Shown here: positions 9,251 through 17,542 of the stretch, piece by piece | Layout: every line of letters starts with the position of its first letter | Position numbering within the stretch: position 1 is the first letter of the stretch | Source: Candidatus Korarchaeum sp. | GTDB lineage: Archaea; Korarchaeota; Korarchaeia; Korarchaeales; Korarchaeaceae | DNA: 64,000 bases | Direction of reading: 5' to 3' | Assembly: GCA_038888615.1 (NCBI GenBank) | Contig: JAWAID010000002.1 | Coordinates: 399,594 to 463,593, forward strand | The notes under the pieces: generated by a model | The model's input: the letters and a program-made list of their open reading frames with translations, nothing else | Told to the model about the DNA's origin: nothing | The model's database searches: none | Made by a program: the position numbers and the translations under genes

Positions 9251-10357
9251 TCACACCTCTACCGAGAAGATCCCAACGGGAAGGTCCCCGTACTTCGCAT
9301 CGTACTCGACTATCTTCGAGAAGAAGTTGCCAGCGTACCTCCTGAAGATCCCCCTCTCCTTCGTTATCACGATCATCTTACGCTTGAGTATAGAGCTAAC
9401 CGATTCGAGGAAGCTTGAGTAGAGCCTCTCTATGAACCCCCTCCTCCCTATCCTCAGACCGTACGGGGGGTTCGTGATCACGTAGTCCACCTCCTCGAAG
9501 TACTCGTTCACCCTCTCGGCGTAGCCCCTGATGAGGGTGGGATGTATGCCCACGTAATCGGCTATCCTCCTAGCACCCTCCAGGTGCTTCCTGAACTTCT
9601 CCACACCGTATAGCCTTAGCCCGACCTCCCTCTCCTCTATCTCAGGTATCTCCTTGAGGAACCTGAGGAAGGCGAAGTCCCTCCTGAACTTGCAGATCGG
9701 GATGTTCTTAGCGATCATCCCAGCTTCGAAGAGGATCGTCCCGCTACCGCAGAACGGGTCAAGCAAACTGTCCTCATGGATCCACCCCGAGAGGTACACC
9801 AGGGAGGCCGCTATAGTCGGGTTCAGGGGAGCGGGATGCTGGTACACCCTGTACCCGCGTCTGTGAAGTCCCTCGTCACCGGTCATGTCCACCCCGACGA
9901 CCAGCTCGTCGACGATGAGGTCGCACTTCACTATGACATCGGGCTCATTGAGGTTCACCTTCAGCCTCACGCCTCTAGCCTGCATGTAATTATCTATCAC
10001 CGCCTGCCCAGCTACTCTCCCTATGTCGACCGAAGTGAAGCAGTGCTCCCCTACCCTAGTTGGCCGCACCGCGAAGCTCCACTCAGGCTCGATGAAGCTG
10101 AAGTCCACCTCCCTCAAGGCCCTGTAGATATCCTCTAGGCTCACCGCTCTACCGCGGTGTAGGAGGAGCACCACCCTCTCAGCGGTCCTCATTGAGCAAT
10201 GTATCTCCGGGACCCTCTCAAGATCGGATTCGAAGAAGACCCTCCCCTTCCCCTCCCTGACCTCGATCACCTCACCTAGTCCCTTGCTCTCCAGCTCCTT
10301 AGCTGAGATGAACTCCAGGCCCGGAGTGCAGGTAAGGTAGAAGGGCACTCTTACCAT
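9251..10357 (-). CDS. trm14: THUMP-domain tRNA guanine-N2 methyltransferase (Trm14/TrmN-like)
   Basis: S-adenosylmethionine-dependent tRNA methyltransferase. The N-terminal ferredoxin-like plus THUMP region (about 1-160; TCTPGLEFISAKELESKGL is the family opening) binds the tRNA. The C-terminal Rossmann domain has the SAM loop LLDPFCGSGTILFEAG and the catalytic motif TNPPYGLRIG used for N-methylation of guanine N2. This matches archaeal/bacterial Trm14, which makes m2G6 in the acceptor stem. ATG 10357 chosen over an in-frame TTG at 10372; a GGTG element precedes it. 368 residues, usual for the family. Paralogs with other target positions exist, so site specificity is inferred. Confidence 0.87.
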   Translation of the reverse strand: MVRVPFYLTCTPGLEFISAKELESKGLGEVIEVREGKGRVFFESDLERVPEIHCSMRTAERVVLLLHRGRAVSLEDIYRALREVDFSFIEPEWSFAVRPTRVGEHCFTSVDIGRVAGQAVIDNYMQARGVRLKVNLNEPDVIVKCDLIVDELVVGVDMTGDEGLHRRGYRVYQHPAPLNPTIAASLVYLSGWIHEDSLLDPFCGSGTILFEAGMIAKNIPICKFRRDFAFLRFLKEIPEIEEREVGLRLYGVEKFRKHLEGARRIADYVGIHPTLIRGYAERVNEYFEEVDYVITNPPYGLRIGRRGFIERLYSSFLESVSSILKRKMIVITKERGIFRRYAGNFFSKIVEYDAKYGDLPVGIFSVEV

Positions 10358-10725
10358 GCTACCGACACCCAACCTCCGCTTTATCCCCCGCTGTTACCTC
10401 ACTAGCTCTTCCTTTCCCCGGACTCTCGGTGACCATCTCAGTACCCGATGCGATGAAATGGAGGCCCCCACGCCCCCTTTGGGGATCCTCGAGTCGAGAG
10501 GTCACGGTGACACCGATGGAGGGAAATCCCACCAGCTTGAGGGATAGAAAAGCCTTATTTCGTCATTAGCGATAGGATATGTCGGAGACGTGATCTAGGC
10601 CCGATCGAGAATCCTCCGGATGCTTCGACGGAGCACGTGGGGGTGCGGCTGGGCAACCCGGGGGCCTCGAGCGGATGCGGGGATGATGGGCTGGAAGTGG
10701 AGTTATCTTTATTTCTCAGTTGAAG
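10358..10725. other. Intergenic region with a G/C-rich potential hairpin
   Basis: No credible gene. The stretch 10620-10675 is distinctly G/C-rich and can fold locally (GGCTGGG / CCCGGGGGCC around 10648-10668). The sequence nearer 10700 is A/T-rich and follows the 3' end of the glycyl-radical activase gene. No TATA box is convincingly placed for a separate RNA, so I make no RNA call. Confidence 0.3.
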
Positions 10726-11634
10726 TTATCCGTAAAGAACTACTTTGAGTCCTGCTTCCTCAAAAAATCTTTTTACCTGATCCAGCTCCTCCTTCGAGGG
10801 ACCCCTCCTAACCTCCATTCTGTAAGGGATCCCGAGCCTATCGTACTTCTCCTTAACGTCATGGTAGGGAAGTAGGTGTATTTCCTCTATGCCTAGGTCT
10901 AATAAAAGCTCCCTAATAATCTTTAAGTTCTTATCAGTATTCGTTATCGTCGGGATCACGGGAAACCTCGCTATAACATCGTTTCTCCTTCCGCTCTCGA
11001 CTAGGAACCTGAGGTTACCTACCATAGGTCCGCTCGGGACCCCAGTGTAGTACTTGCTCTCCTCGTCATCTAACAACTTGATGTCGTGCAGGAAGAGGTC
11101 TATCTTACTGACCAGGGACCTCATAACTTCTCTAGAGACGAAGCCGGAGGTCTCAATGGCTGTGTGTATGCCCAACTCCCTGCAGGCAGATAGCACCTCA
11201 CCTAGGAATCGTGGTTGGAACAGGGGTTCGCCGCCCGTGAAGGTGACGCCACCTCCCGAGGAATCGTAGTAGGGTACGTCCTTCTTTATCTCCTCCATGA
11301 GTTGATCGACTGTATAAACCTTCCCAACTAGTTTAAGAGCTCCAGAAGGACAGTTACTAGCGCAAATCCCACAGCCATCACAGAGACTCCTGTTGATGAC
11401 GTGCAAATCACCTTCAGTGACTCCTATCGCTCCTCGGGGGCATGCGTCGCAGCAGAGGTGACAGTGGATGCACTTGAACTCGAAGTACATTACCTGAGGC
11501 TCGGGACTTATGCCCTCGGGGTTCTGGCACCACCAACACCGCAGAGGACAGCCCTTCATGAAGACATTCGTCCTTATCCCGGGACCATCGTGTATCGCGA
11601 ACCTCTGTATATCGAATACTATACCTGAGCTCAA
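10726..11634 (-). CDS. Glycyl-radical enzyme activating protein (radical SAM, 3 Fe-S clusters)
   Basis: Radical-SAM activase that abstracts a hydrogen from the glycine of its partner enzyme. The SAM cluster motif is C29-x3-C33-x2-C36 (GCPLRCWWCQNPE). It is followed by an inserted ferredoxin module of two CxxCxxCxxxC sets (CIHCHLCCDACP and CDGCGICASNCP, about residues 54-93). This insert is typical of activases for CVE-type enzymes (glycerol dehydratase, hydroxyphenylacetate decarboxylase, benzylsuccinate synthase) and absent from PflA. GGGVTFTGGEP is the glycine-rich SAM-binding strand. TTG start with a GGGAGTGATCC ribosome site, 18 nt after the partner gene, hence same operon. Confidence 0.93.
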   Translation of the reverse strand: MSSGIVFDIQRFAIHDGPGIRTNVFMKGCPLRCWWCQNPEGISPEPQVMYFEFKCIHCHLCCDACPRGAIGVTEGDLHVINRSLCDGCGICASNCPSGALKLVGKVYTVDQLMEEIKKDVPYYDSSGGGVTFTGGEPLFQPRFLGEVLSACRELGIHTAIETSGFVSREVMRSLVSKIDLFLHDIKLLDDEESKYYTGVPSGPMVGNLRFLVESGRRNDVIARFPVIPTITNTDKNLKIIRELLLDLGIEEIHLLPYHDVKEKYDRLGIPYRMEVRRGPSKEELDQVKRFFEEAGLKVVLYG

Positions 11635-11652
11635 GGGATCACTCCCGAAAAA

Positions 11653-14106
11653 TCAGAGGGATTTGTGTTCCGTCCTCTCTATTATCTCATCTTGGAGCCC
11701 CTTCGGAAGGTTCACGAAGTAGTCGCTGTAGCCAGCCACTCTAACCATGAGGTCCTGGAAGTCCTGCGGCCTCCTCTGAGCTTCCCTAAGGAGCTCAGCG
11801 CTCACCACGTTGAACTGCACGTGATGACCTCCCATCCTGAAGAAGGCCCTTATCAACTGAGCTAACTTCCTCAGGTTCTCCTCGTTATCGAATATGTCTG
11901 GGGTTAGCTTCTGGTTCAGGAGGGCTCCTCCCGTCTTATCCCAGTCACACTTAGCGACGCTCTTGAACACGGCAGCTATTCCCCTCCTATCCATCCCTTG
12001 AACAGGCGAGACGCCTTCCGATACCGGGAACCCGGCTTTCCTCCCATCCGGAGTCGCTCCCGTCACCCTACCGAAGTAGACGTGCACCGTTGTCGGGAGG
12101 AAGTAGACCTCCCTCCTCGCCCTCCTGACGGGGGTCGGAGGGTAGCTCCTCACCATCTCGACAACGCTGTCCACCACCATCCTAGCTATTGAGTCAGCGT
12201 AATCGTCATCGTTACCGTACTTAGGAGTCCTATCGGGATTCCTGAGAATCTCCCTGAGGAACTCGTATCCCTCGAAGTCCTTGCTGAGGGCATCCAGGAG
12301 TTCCTCCATCGATATGGTTCCTTTCTCGAACACATGGTACTTCATCGCTGCTAAGCTATCGGTAATGGTGCCCAACCCGACGACCTGGATGTACTGGGTG
12401 TTGTACCTAGCGCCCCCAGCGTTGTAGTCCTTCGCGTTCTCAACGCAGTCCTCTATCCAGAGGGATAGGAACGGGACGGGGAGGTACTTAGCGTATAGGG
12501 CCTCTATCAAGTCATTACCTCTCATCTTTATATCTAGGAAGTGCTTTACCTGCTTGAGGAAGGCGTTCCATAGGTCCTCGAAGCTCTTGAACTCCCTGGG
12601 ATCTCCCGTATCTATGCCTATCCTCTTCCCGGTCCTCGGGTCAACCCCCCTGTTCAGCGTCACCTCCAGTATCTTGGGCAAGTTGAAGTAACCCGTCAGT
12701 ATGTAAGCCTCCTTACCGAAGGCTCCTGATTCAACACATCCGCTCACACCGGATGTCCTAGCGTCCTCTAAACTCTTACGCTGCCTCAGCATCTTCACCA
12801 TAACACCATCGAAGTTGAAGAACGGCGGTTCCCCGAAACCAGGGCCTACTACCTTCAGAGCCCTTATCAGGAAGCTGTCCGGATTCTTCTCGCTCACGAG
12901 CACAGCTGTGTTCGGCTGAAGGGTCCTCATCTCATCTAGGACCTCCAGTATCAAGTAAGACAACTCGTTGACACCGTCCCTCCCATCTACGGTCAGACCG
13001 CCTAAGTTCAGCTTGGAGAAGTCGTTGTAAGTGAAGCTCTCCTCAGCAGTGACCCCTACCTTCGGTACAGCTGGCTGGTTGTTGAACTTCAACCAGAAGG
13101 CTTGAAGCAGCTCCTTCGCCCTCTCCCTAGTCAGCCTACCCTCCTCCAAATCACGCTTGTAGAAGGGATAGAGGTGCTGATCTATCCTACCGGGGTTGAA
13201 GGAGTCCCAGGGGTTCGTTTCATAGGTAACGCCGACGTGTATGAACCAGTAATGCTGCAGCGCCTCCCAGAAAGTTCTAGGAGCATGAGCTGGGACCCAT
13301 CTGCATATCTCGGCCATCTGCTCTAGTTCCCTCTTCCTCTCAGGGTCCTTCTCCTCCTTAGCCATCTGCTCCAGCTTCTCAGCGTACCTCTTAGCGTAAA
13401 TTAGAATGGCATCAGCAACTATGTCCATGGCCTTGAGCTCCTCCATCTTCTCATAGTAATCCGGATCGGAGTGATCTAAGGACTCCATTTTCCTCCTTAT
13501 CTGCTCCTTTATGTCGAGGACCCCCATCTTGAATATCCTCTCTCCTCCTGCAGTATGTCCAGGAGCCCTCTGCTCCATGAACTCAGTCCAGATGCCCGCT
13601 TCGTAAGCATCTATCCACTCCCTCGGGAGGTTCTCGAAGAGGATGTCCCTCATCGACCTCCCCTTCCAGAAGGGTATCGCTTCCCTCTCGTAGAACTCCA
13701 TAGTCTCCTCATCGACCTTGTAAGGCATGTTCTTCCTCTTATCCAGGACCTCGAGGTCCTGGAGGCTGTGCACGCATATCTCAGGGTAAGTCGGTACCTC
13801 CTTGACACCGGTGCCCCTCAGACCAACGATGAGCTGACCCTCCTCGACGGGCAAGCTGACCCTCTCCATCAAGTACTTGAAAGCCAAAGCGCGTTGTACG
13901 GGAATAGATTTTCCTTTCGGAAGGTCACTTTTGTAAAATTCTGTTATTATTTTTGCCCTTTCCAAGGAAACCTTTACCATTGAATTTACGCTCTCCTCCC
14001 TCAACTTGGCGATCCTCTCATTGATGGGCCTTATGGAGCTCCTTCTTCTCTGGAGCTCCTTCGAGATCTTAACCTCGCACGGGTACTGCGATACGCTAGT
14101 GGTCAT
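11653..14106 (-). CDS. Glycyl-radical enzyme of the PFL superfamily, Cys-Val-Glu type
   Basis: 817-residue glycyl-radical enzyme. The radical glycine is G792 in RVAGYSDYF, 25 residues from the C-terminus. The thiyl cysteine is C457 in SGCVESGAFGKEAY, with the catalytic glutamate at E459. The Cys-x-Glu arrangement excludes true pyruvate formate-lyase, which has two adjacent Cys. It fits the group of diol/glycerol dehydratases, C-N or C-S lyases and arylacetate decarboxylases. The CVES-GAFGKEAY...GYFNLPKILE context reminds me most of arylacetate decarboxylases (low confidence, from memory). ATG with a GGTGAG ribosome site and an A/T-rich promoter-like stretch at about 14134-14144. Requires anaerobic conditions; substrate unassigned. 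Confidence 0.9.
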   Translation of the reverse strand: MTTSVSQYPCEVKISKELQRRRSSIRPINERIAKLREESVNSMVKVSLERAKIITEFYKSDLPKGKSIPVQRALAFKYLMERVSLPVEEGQLIVGLRGTGVKEVPTYPEICVHSLQDLEVLDKRKNMPYKVDEETMEFYEREAIPFWKGRSMRDILFENLPREWIDAYEAGIWTEFMEQRAPGHTAGGERIFKMGVLDIKEQIRRKMESLDHSDPDYYEKMEELKAMDIVADAILIYAKRYAEKLEQMAKEEKDPERKRELEQMAEICRWVPAHAPRTFWEALQHYWFIHVGVTYETNPWDSFNPGRIDQHLYPFYKRDLEEGRLTRERAKELLQAFWLKFNNQPAVPKVGVTAEESFTYNDFSKLNLGGLTVDGRDGVNELSYLILEVLDEMRTLQPNTAVLVSEKNPDSFLIRALKVVGPGFGEPPFFNFDGVMVKMLRQRKSLEDARTSGVSGCVESGAFGKEAYILTGYFNLPKILEVTLNRGVDPRTGKRIGIDTGDPREFKSFEDLWNAFLKQVKHFLDIKMRGNDLIEALYAKYLPVPFLSLWIEDCVENAKDYNAGGARYNTQYIQVVGLGTITDSLAAMKYHVFEKGTISMEELLDALSKDFEGYEFLREILRNPDRTPKYGNDDDYADSIARMVVDSVVEMVRSYPPTPVRRARREVYFLPTTVHVYFGRVTGATPDGRKAGFPVSEGVSPVQGMDRRGIAAVFKSVAKCDWDKTGGALLNQKLTPDIFDNEENLRKLAQLIRAFFRMGGHHVQFNVVSAELLREAQRRPQDFQDLMVRVAGYSDYFVNLPKGLQDEIIERTEHKSL

Positions 14107-14208
14107 AACTCACCTAGGAGAGCGTGAGGACCTAAGATTTAATTCTTACGCACAGGAGGCTTCGTTGTTGGGGAGACGTTAGGAAACAGCCTTCTTCCTC
14201 CTCCGAGA

Positions 14209-14649
14209 TCAACAGCCAATCAGCTCCTTACTGACCACCACTACTGGCGTCCTGAACTTCGCTGCTAAGCCCTCTATCGAGATCCTCGATAGGACCTTCC
14301 TCAAGGTTCCACCGAAGCTTCCGGAGGATATTATTAGGATATCGTGCCTCGGCAGGCATTCCTCGATCCCGATGACCAGATTTCTCGCGAGAACAACTCT
14401 CACCTCGGCTTTCACACCTGCCTCCGAGAGCTTCTCAGCTATCTGCTTGAGCTCTCTTTCAGCTCTAGCTATCTCCTCGGAGAACTCGCTCTCCTCCAGG
14501 GGAGAGGTCAGGGGCACTTTCACGACCTTGAGCAAGGTGACCTCGGCATCGATCAACCCCAACCTACCGACTAAGAGCGCCTTAAGTAGATCAGGGGAGA
14601 GGCGGCAGGTAACGGGAAGGAGTACCCTCCTCTTAGCTCCTTCGCTCAC
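14209..14649 (-). CDS. UspA-like universal stress protein
   Basis: 146-residue single Usp domain. RRVLLPVTCRLSPDLLKALLVG is strand 1 and helix 1; the C-terminal half ends SSGSFGGTLRKVLSRISIEGLAAKFRTPVVVV. That resembles the Gx9G(S/T) nucleotide-binding region of ATP-binding Usp proteins, although the canonical spacing is not exact. GTG start overlaps the stop of the upstream gene (GTGA), so translation is coupled. Third gene of a permease / AsnC-type sensor / Usp operon. The preceding permease also carries a Usp domain, which suggests a joint role in transporter control (inference). Confidence 0.83.
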   Translation of the reverse strand: MSEGAKRRVLLPVTCRLSPDLLKALLVGRLGLIDAEVTLLKVVKVPLTSPLEESEFSEEIARAERELKQIAEKLSEAGVKAEVRVVLARNLVIGIEECLPRHDILIISSGSFGGTLRKVLSRISIEGLAAKFRTPVVVVSKELIGC

Positions 14650-14906
14650 TCCTCAATAGACCTCCCTTCTCTCTTGTGAGTGTGAAGCACTACGAAGCTA
14701 TTAGTACCCCTCACGCCTTTTATCTCGGTCAGCTTCCTTATGACTACCTTTCTGAACTCCTCAACGGAGTCCACCTCAACCACGGCGACGATATCGTAAT
14801 CCCCGGTCACCTCGTATAGGTCCACTACCTCAGGCATTTCCCTGAGCTTCTCCACGATGCTATCGAGCTCATCCAGTTCGGCGTATATGTTGAGTATCAC
14901 TAACAA
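14646..14906 (-). CDS. Stand-alone Lrp/AsnC ligand-binding (RAM) domain protein
   Basis: 86-residue protein equal to the C-terminal alpha-beta effector domain of Lrp/AsnC regulators, without the DNA-binding helix-turn-helix. The pattern LVILNIYAELDELDSIVEKLREMPEVVDLYEVTGDYDIVAVVEVDS is typical (the TGxxDxxA motif is visible). Such stand-alone domains bind amino acids and may act as sensors or modulate full-length Lrp proteins. TTG start with a strong GGAGGTGAGG ribosome site, placed between a permease-Usp fusion and a Usp protein and overlapping the latter. Confidence 0.87.
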   Translation of the reverse strand: MLVILNIYAELDELDSIVEKLREMPEVVDLYEVTGDYDIVAVVEVDSVEEFRKVVIRKLTEIKGVRGTNSFVVLHTHKREGRSIEE

Positions 14907-14910
14907 GCCC

Positions 14911-16806
14911 TCACCTCCTTATGGCTAGCACCTTCCCCGGAAGCTTGCTCATTAAAAGCCTTGCGACCCCTCCCTCCTCTATCTTCCTCGACCCCTTCCC
15001 TATTATCACCAGCGCGAAATCGAATGCATCGTTTGATGCTAACGAGAGAGCTACTTCTCTCGGGTCTCCGAAATCAACTCTGTAATCCACTTCTAGTCCC
15101 CTATTCCTCAGTTCCCTCGCTATGCTCCTCAGCACCCTGTCGGCGGCTTCACTCTCCTCCCTCACCTCACCGGCGCTGAGCCCCGATGGGTCCACTATGG
15201 TGACTAAGTGCAGCCTGTACCTACCCTTGAGCCCGTGATATATGTCCTCAGCGACATCATCACTCTCATAAGGCCTTATCAGAACTAGAGCTTCCCTCGT
15301 GTACTCAGCGGGTCTCATTAAGTCGGCGCTGAACCTCCCGAGGACATCGATCCCACTCAGCTTCCTGTAAGCTACATATAGGGATAGTCCCGAGACGAGC
15401 CAAGCGAAACCTATGAGCCTCCCCACCTCGTGCATCAGCACGACTAGAGCCAGTAGGAACGTCGTTGATACCACCCCAAGAGCCGCTACTAAGTTGAGAT
15501 CCCTCCCGAGTACCTTGATATCCCCGGGGACCTTCCAAGGCCTGAAAGCCCTCTCCACCCTCCTTATCCTGATCAGAGAGTAGTTGACCAGTAGGTAGGA
15601 TGCGAGGGCTGCCACCGCGTAGACATCGGCTATCCTCTCAAGCTCGCCTAGGAAGCAGAGGAACACCGCGAGCAGGCCCGAAAGCACTATCGACCTCACG
15701 GGAGTCCTGAACCTCCTGTTTATGGAGGAGAGGTGGGGAGGGATCAGCCTGAACTTCCCCATCGAGTAGAGGACCCTCGAGACCCCCACCACCCCGGTGT
15801 TGGATGATGCTAGCGTTATCAGGAAGCCAGTGAAAGCGACTATGAGCGAAGCGTACCTCCCTATTAACGGGAAGGAGAGTGCTAAAGCAGCTAGCGACAT
15901 CTCCCTGTGCTCAGCTAAGGTCCTCCACCCGACGCTGCCGATGCTGACGAAGGAGAGACCTAGGACGAATATCAACACGGATACCACTGACATCTTGGTC
16001 GCTACGGGGATCCACCTATATGGTCTCTTTATCTCCTCGGAAGCTTGCGCTATTGACTCTATCCCTACGAACGAGCTCATGGCTAATGTAGTCCCATAGA
16101 GAAAGTTCTGAAGGCTCAGATCGATTCCAGGTAGGTAAGCCACGCCTTCCATCCTCCCGGGGACACCCAACTCCCTCACGTTATTGAGGAAGGATGAGGG
16201 ATCCCGAAGGAGGTTCATGAGACCTAAAGCCAGTATCAGCGTCTCTACGACTAAGTCTATGGCTACTAGGACCTCCGTGAATAGGGCCGATTCCCTTATC
16301 CCGATTAGATTGAGGAACAAGAGCATGCAGATCAGGATCACCGCGATTAAGATGATCCCAGATACCCCAAGCGGGCCTATACTCAAGTTCAGGTCCCTGA
16401 TCTCAGGGAGTAAGAAGGAGAGGTAGCCTGCTGATGTCACAGCGAAGAGCGATATATCCACTACGTAGCTGAGAACGAGGAGCCAGCCTGCTATGAACCC
16501 GAATAGGTCGTTCAGACCCTTAGCCGCGAATACCTGAGCACCGCCCGCGAGCGGGTAAGTCGAGCTCAGCTCAGCGTAAACCAAGCCTGTGGTTACGTAA
16601 ACTATGGATGCTATGATGAAGGATAGTGGAGCAGCTCCCGCTGAGAAAAGAGCCACAACCCCTATCGCCACATATATATCAGCACCGACATCGGCGTAGC
16701 CCATCGAGAAGGCTCCGAACAACTTCACTTCTCTTTTCAGCGATACCTCCTCTCTCCCTAATTCAGGTCCCCCACCGTCGTCCTCCGAGGCTCCGGCGAT
16801 CCACAT
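14911..16806 (-). CDS. APC-family amino-acid permease fused to a C-terminal Usp domain
   Basis: 631 residues. The first about 470 form a 12-helix APC-type permease starting GAFSMGYADVGADIYVAIGVVALFS, with TYPLAGGAQVFAAKGL in the second/third helices. The last about 130 residues (EALVLIRPYESDDVAEDIYHGLKGRYRLHLVTIVDPS...FALVIIGKGSRKIEEGGVARLLMSKLPGKVLAIRR) form a Usp-like domain. Such fusions are known in archaeal cationic or branched amino-acid transporters. The start is uncertain: ATG 16806 is only 10 nt from a TATA-like element, so a downstream GTG (16728) behind a GGAGGT stretch may be used. Leads an operon with the AsnC-like and Usp genes. Confidence 0.85.
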   Translation of the reverse strand: MWIAGASEDDGGGPELGREEVSLKREVKLFGAFSMGYADVGADIYVAIGVVALFSAGAAPLSFIIASIVYVTTGLVYAELSSTYPLAGGAQVFAAKGLNDLFGFIAGWLLVLSYVVDISLFAVTSAGYLSFLLPEIRDLNLSIGPLGVSGIILIAVILICMLLFLNLIGIRESALFTEVLVAIDLVVETLILALGLMNLLRDPSSFLNNVRELGVPGRMEGVAYLPGIDLSLQNFLYGTTLAMSSFVGIESIAQASEEIKRPYRWIPVATKMSVVSVLIFVLGLSFVSIGSVGWRTLAEHREMSLAALALSFPLIGRYASLIVAFTGFLITLASSNTGVVGVSRVLYSMGKFRLIPPHLSSINRRFRTPVRSIVLSGLLAVFLCFLGELERIADVYAVAALASYLLVNYSLIRIRRVERAFRPWKVPGDIKVLGRDLNLVAALGVVSTTFLLALVVLMHEVGRLIGFAWLVSGLSLYVAYRKLSGIDVLGRFSADLMRPAEYTREALVLIRPYESDDVAEDIYHGLKGRYRLHLVTIVDPSGLSAGEVREESEAADRVLRSIARELRNRGLEVDYRVDFGDPREVALSLASNDAFDFALVIIGKGSRKIEEGGVARLLMSKLPGKVLAIRR

Positions 16807-16831
16807 AGGTAGTATAAAAAGTTAGCTACCT
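16807..16831 (-). promoter_or_regulatory. TATA box flanked by a 6-bp inverted repeat
   Basis: AGGTAG (16807-16812) and CTACCT (16826-16831) form an inverted repeat exactly bracketing a TATAAAAA-type box (read CTTTTTATA on the minus strand). A protein bound here would block TBP/TFB, so this is a candidate operator for the permease operon (inference). Confidence 0.4.
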
Positions 16832-16923
16832 GAGGAACGCGAGGCTCACGCGGGAGCAGCTAAAGGGCTTATCCTATTAAGGAGCTTATCCTAGCCTCTA
16901 AATTCGCTCCGCGATCTAGCTGC

Positions 16924-17541
16924 TCAGTTACCACGGGAATCGAGCTGCCTAACCCTCCCCTCAAGGTACTCGCCGAAGAACGCCCATGCTGAGAAAACAC
17001 CGATGAGTAGTCCTAAGCCTATCGCAAGTCCCGTTGAGAGAGCTAGCTTTATCTCGCTGCTCAGGTTCGCGAGGTCTATGACCAATATCGCCACTATCAG
17101 GGAGATGAGCATTATGAAGAAGGTCTCCGCTTTCTTTTCGAACCTCATCGATTTCACGAGGGCGTCTACGAGAACCGTCGATATCAACGCTAGTATGACG
17201 ATGCTCCCGATCCTCGCTAAGTAATCGATCGCTTGACCGTGAAGCTGCGTGCCTTCAGGCGCGAATACCCTTATCACACCCGATGATGCAGCTATTAGGA
17301 TGAGTGAATCTGCGATCGAGGAGAAGAGCACCTTAAGAGGTACTCTCATCCCATCCGGGAAGATCTCCCTCAGGTACTCCTCGAGCCTCCCTGTCTTCAC
17401 GAGCCACCCGATCAATCTATTAACGAACCTGATCATCACGAAGGCCATGAACAGTATCAAGGAAGCTAGGGCTATCTTAGGGACCGATGTCACCACATCA
17501 TTGATCGCCCTCAGTATCTCCTCCATCACCTGGGCCTGCAA
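16924..17541 (-). CDS. Integral membrane protein with MscS-type transmembrane-helix module (no channel domain)
   Basis: 205 residues with four to five hydrophobic helices. The segment LASLILFMAFVMIRFVNRLIGWLVKTGRLEEYLREIFPDGM, and the glycine-rich last helix TGLAIGLGLLIGVFSAWAFFGEYL, resemble the conserved TM-helix repeats found in small-conductance mechanosensitive-channel relatives. The cytoplasmic beta domain of MscS is absent, so function is unknown. TTG start immediately behind the stop of the MFS-like gene, whose last codons supply the ribosome site, so the two are translationally coupled. Confidence 0.65.
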   Translation of the reverse strand: MQAQVMEEILRAINDVVTSVPKIALASLILFMAFVMIRFVNRLIGWLVKTGRLEEYLREIFPDGMRVPLKVLFSSIADSLILIAASSGVIRVFAPEGTQLHGQAIDYLARIGSIVILALISTVLVDALVKSMRFEKKAETFFIMLISLIVAILVIDLANLSSEIKLALSTGLAIGLGLLIGVFSAWAFFGEYLEGRVRQLDSRGN

Positions 17542-17542
17542 A

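Noticed and set aside
11653-14106. Calling the large glycyl-radical protein pyruvate formate-lyase
   Set aside because: The active-site Cys is single and followed by Val-Glu, and the activase has the extra ferredoxin clusters; PFL has a Cys-Cys pair and a short activase.
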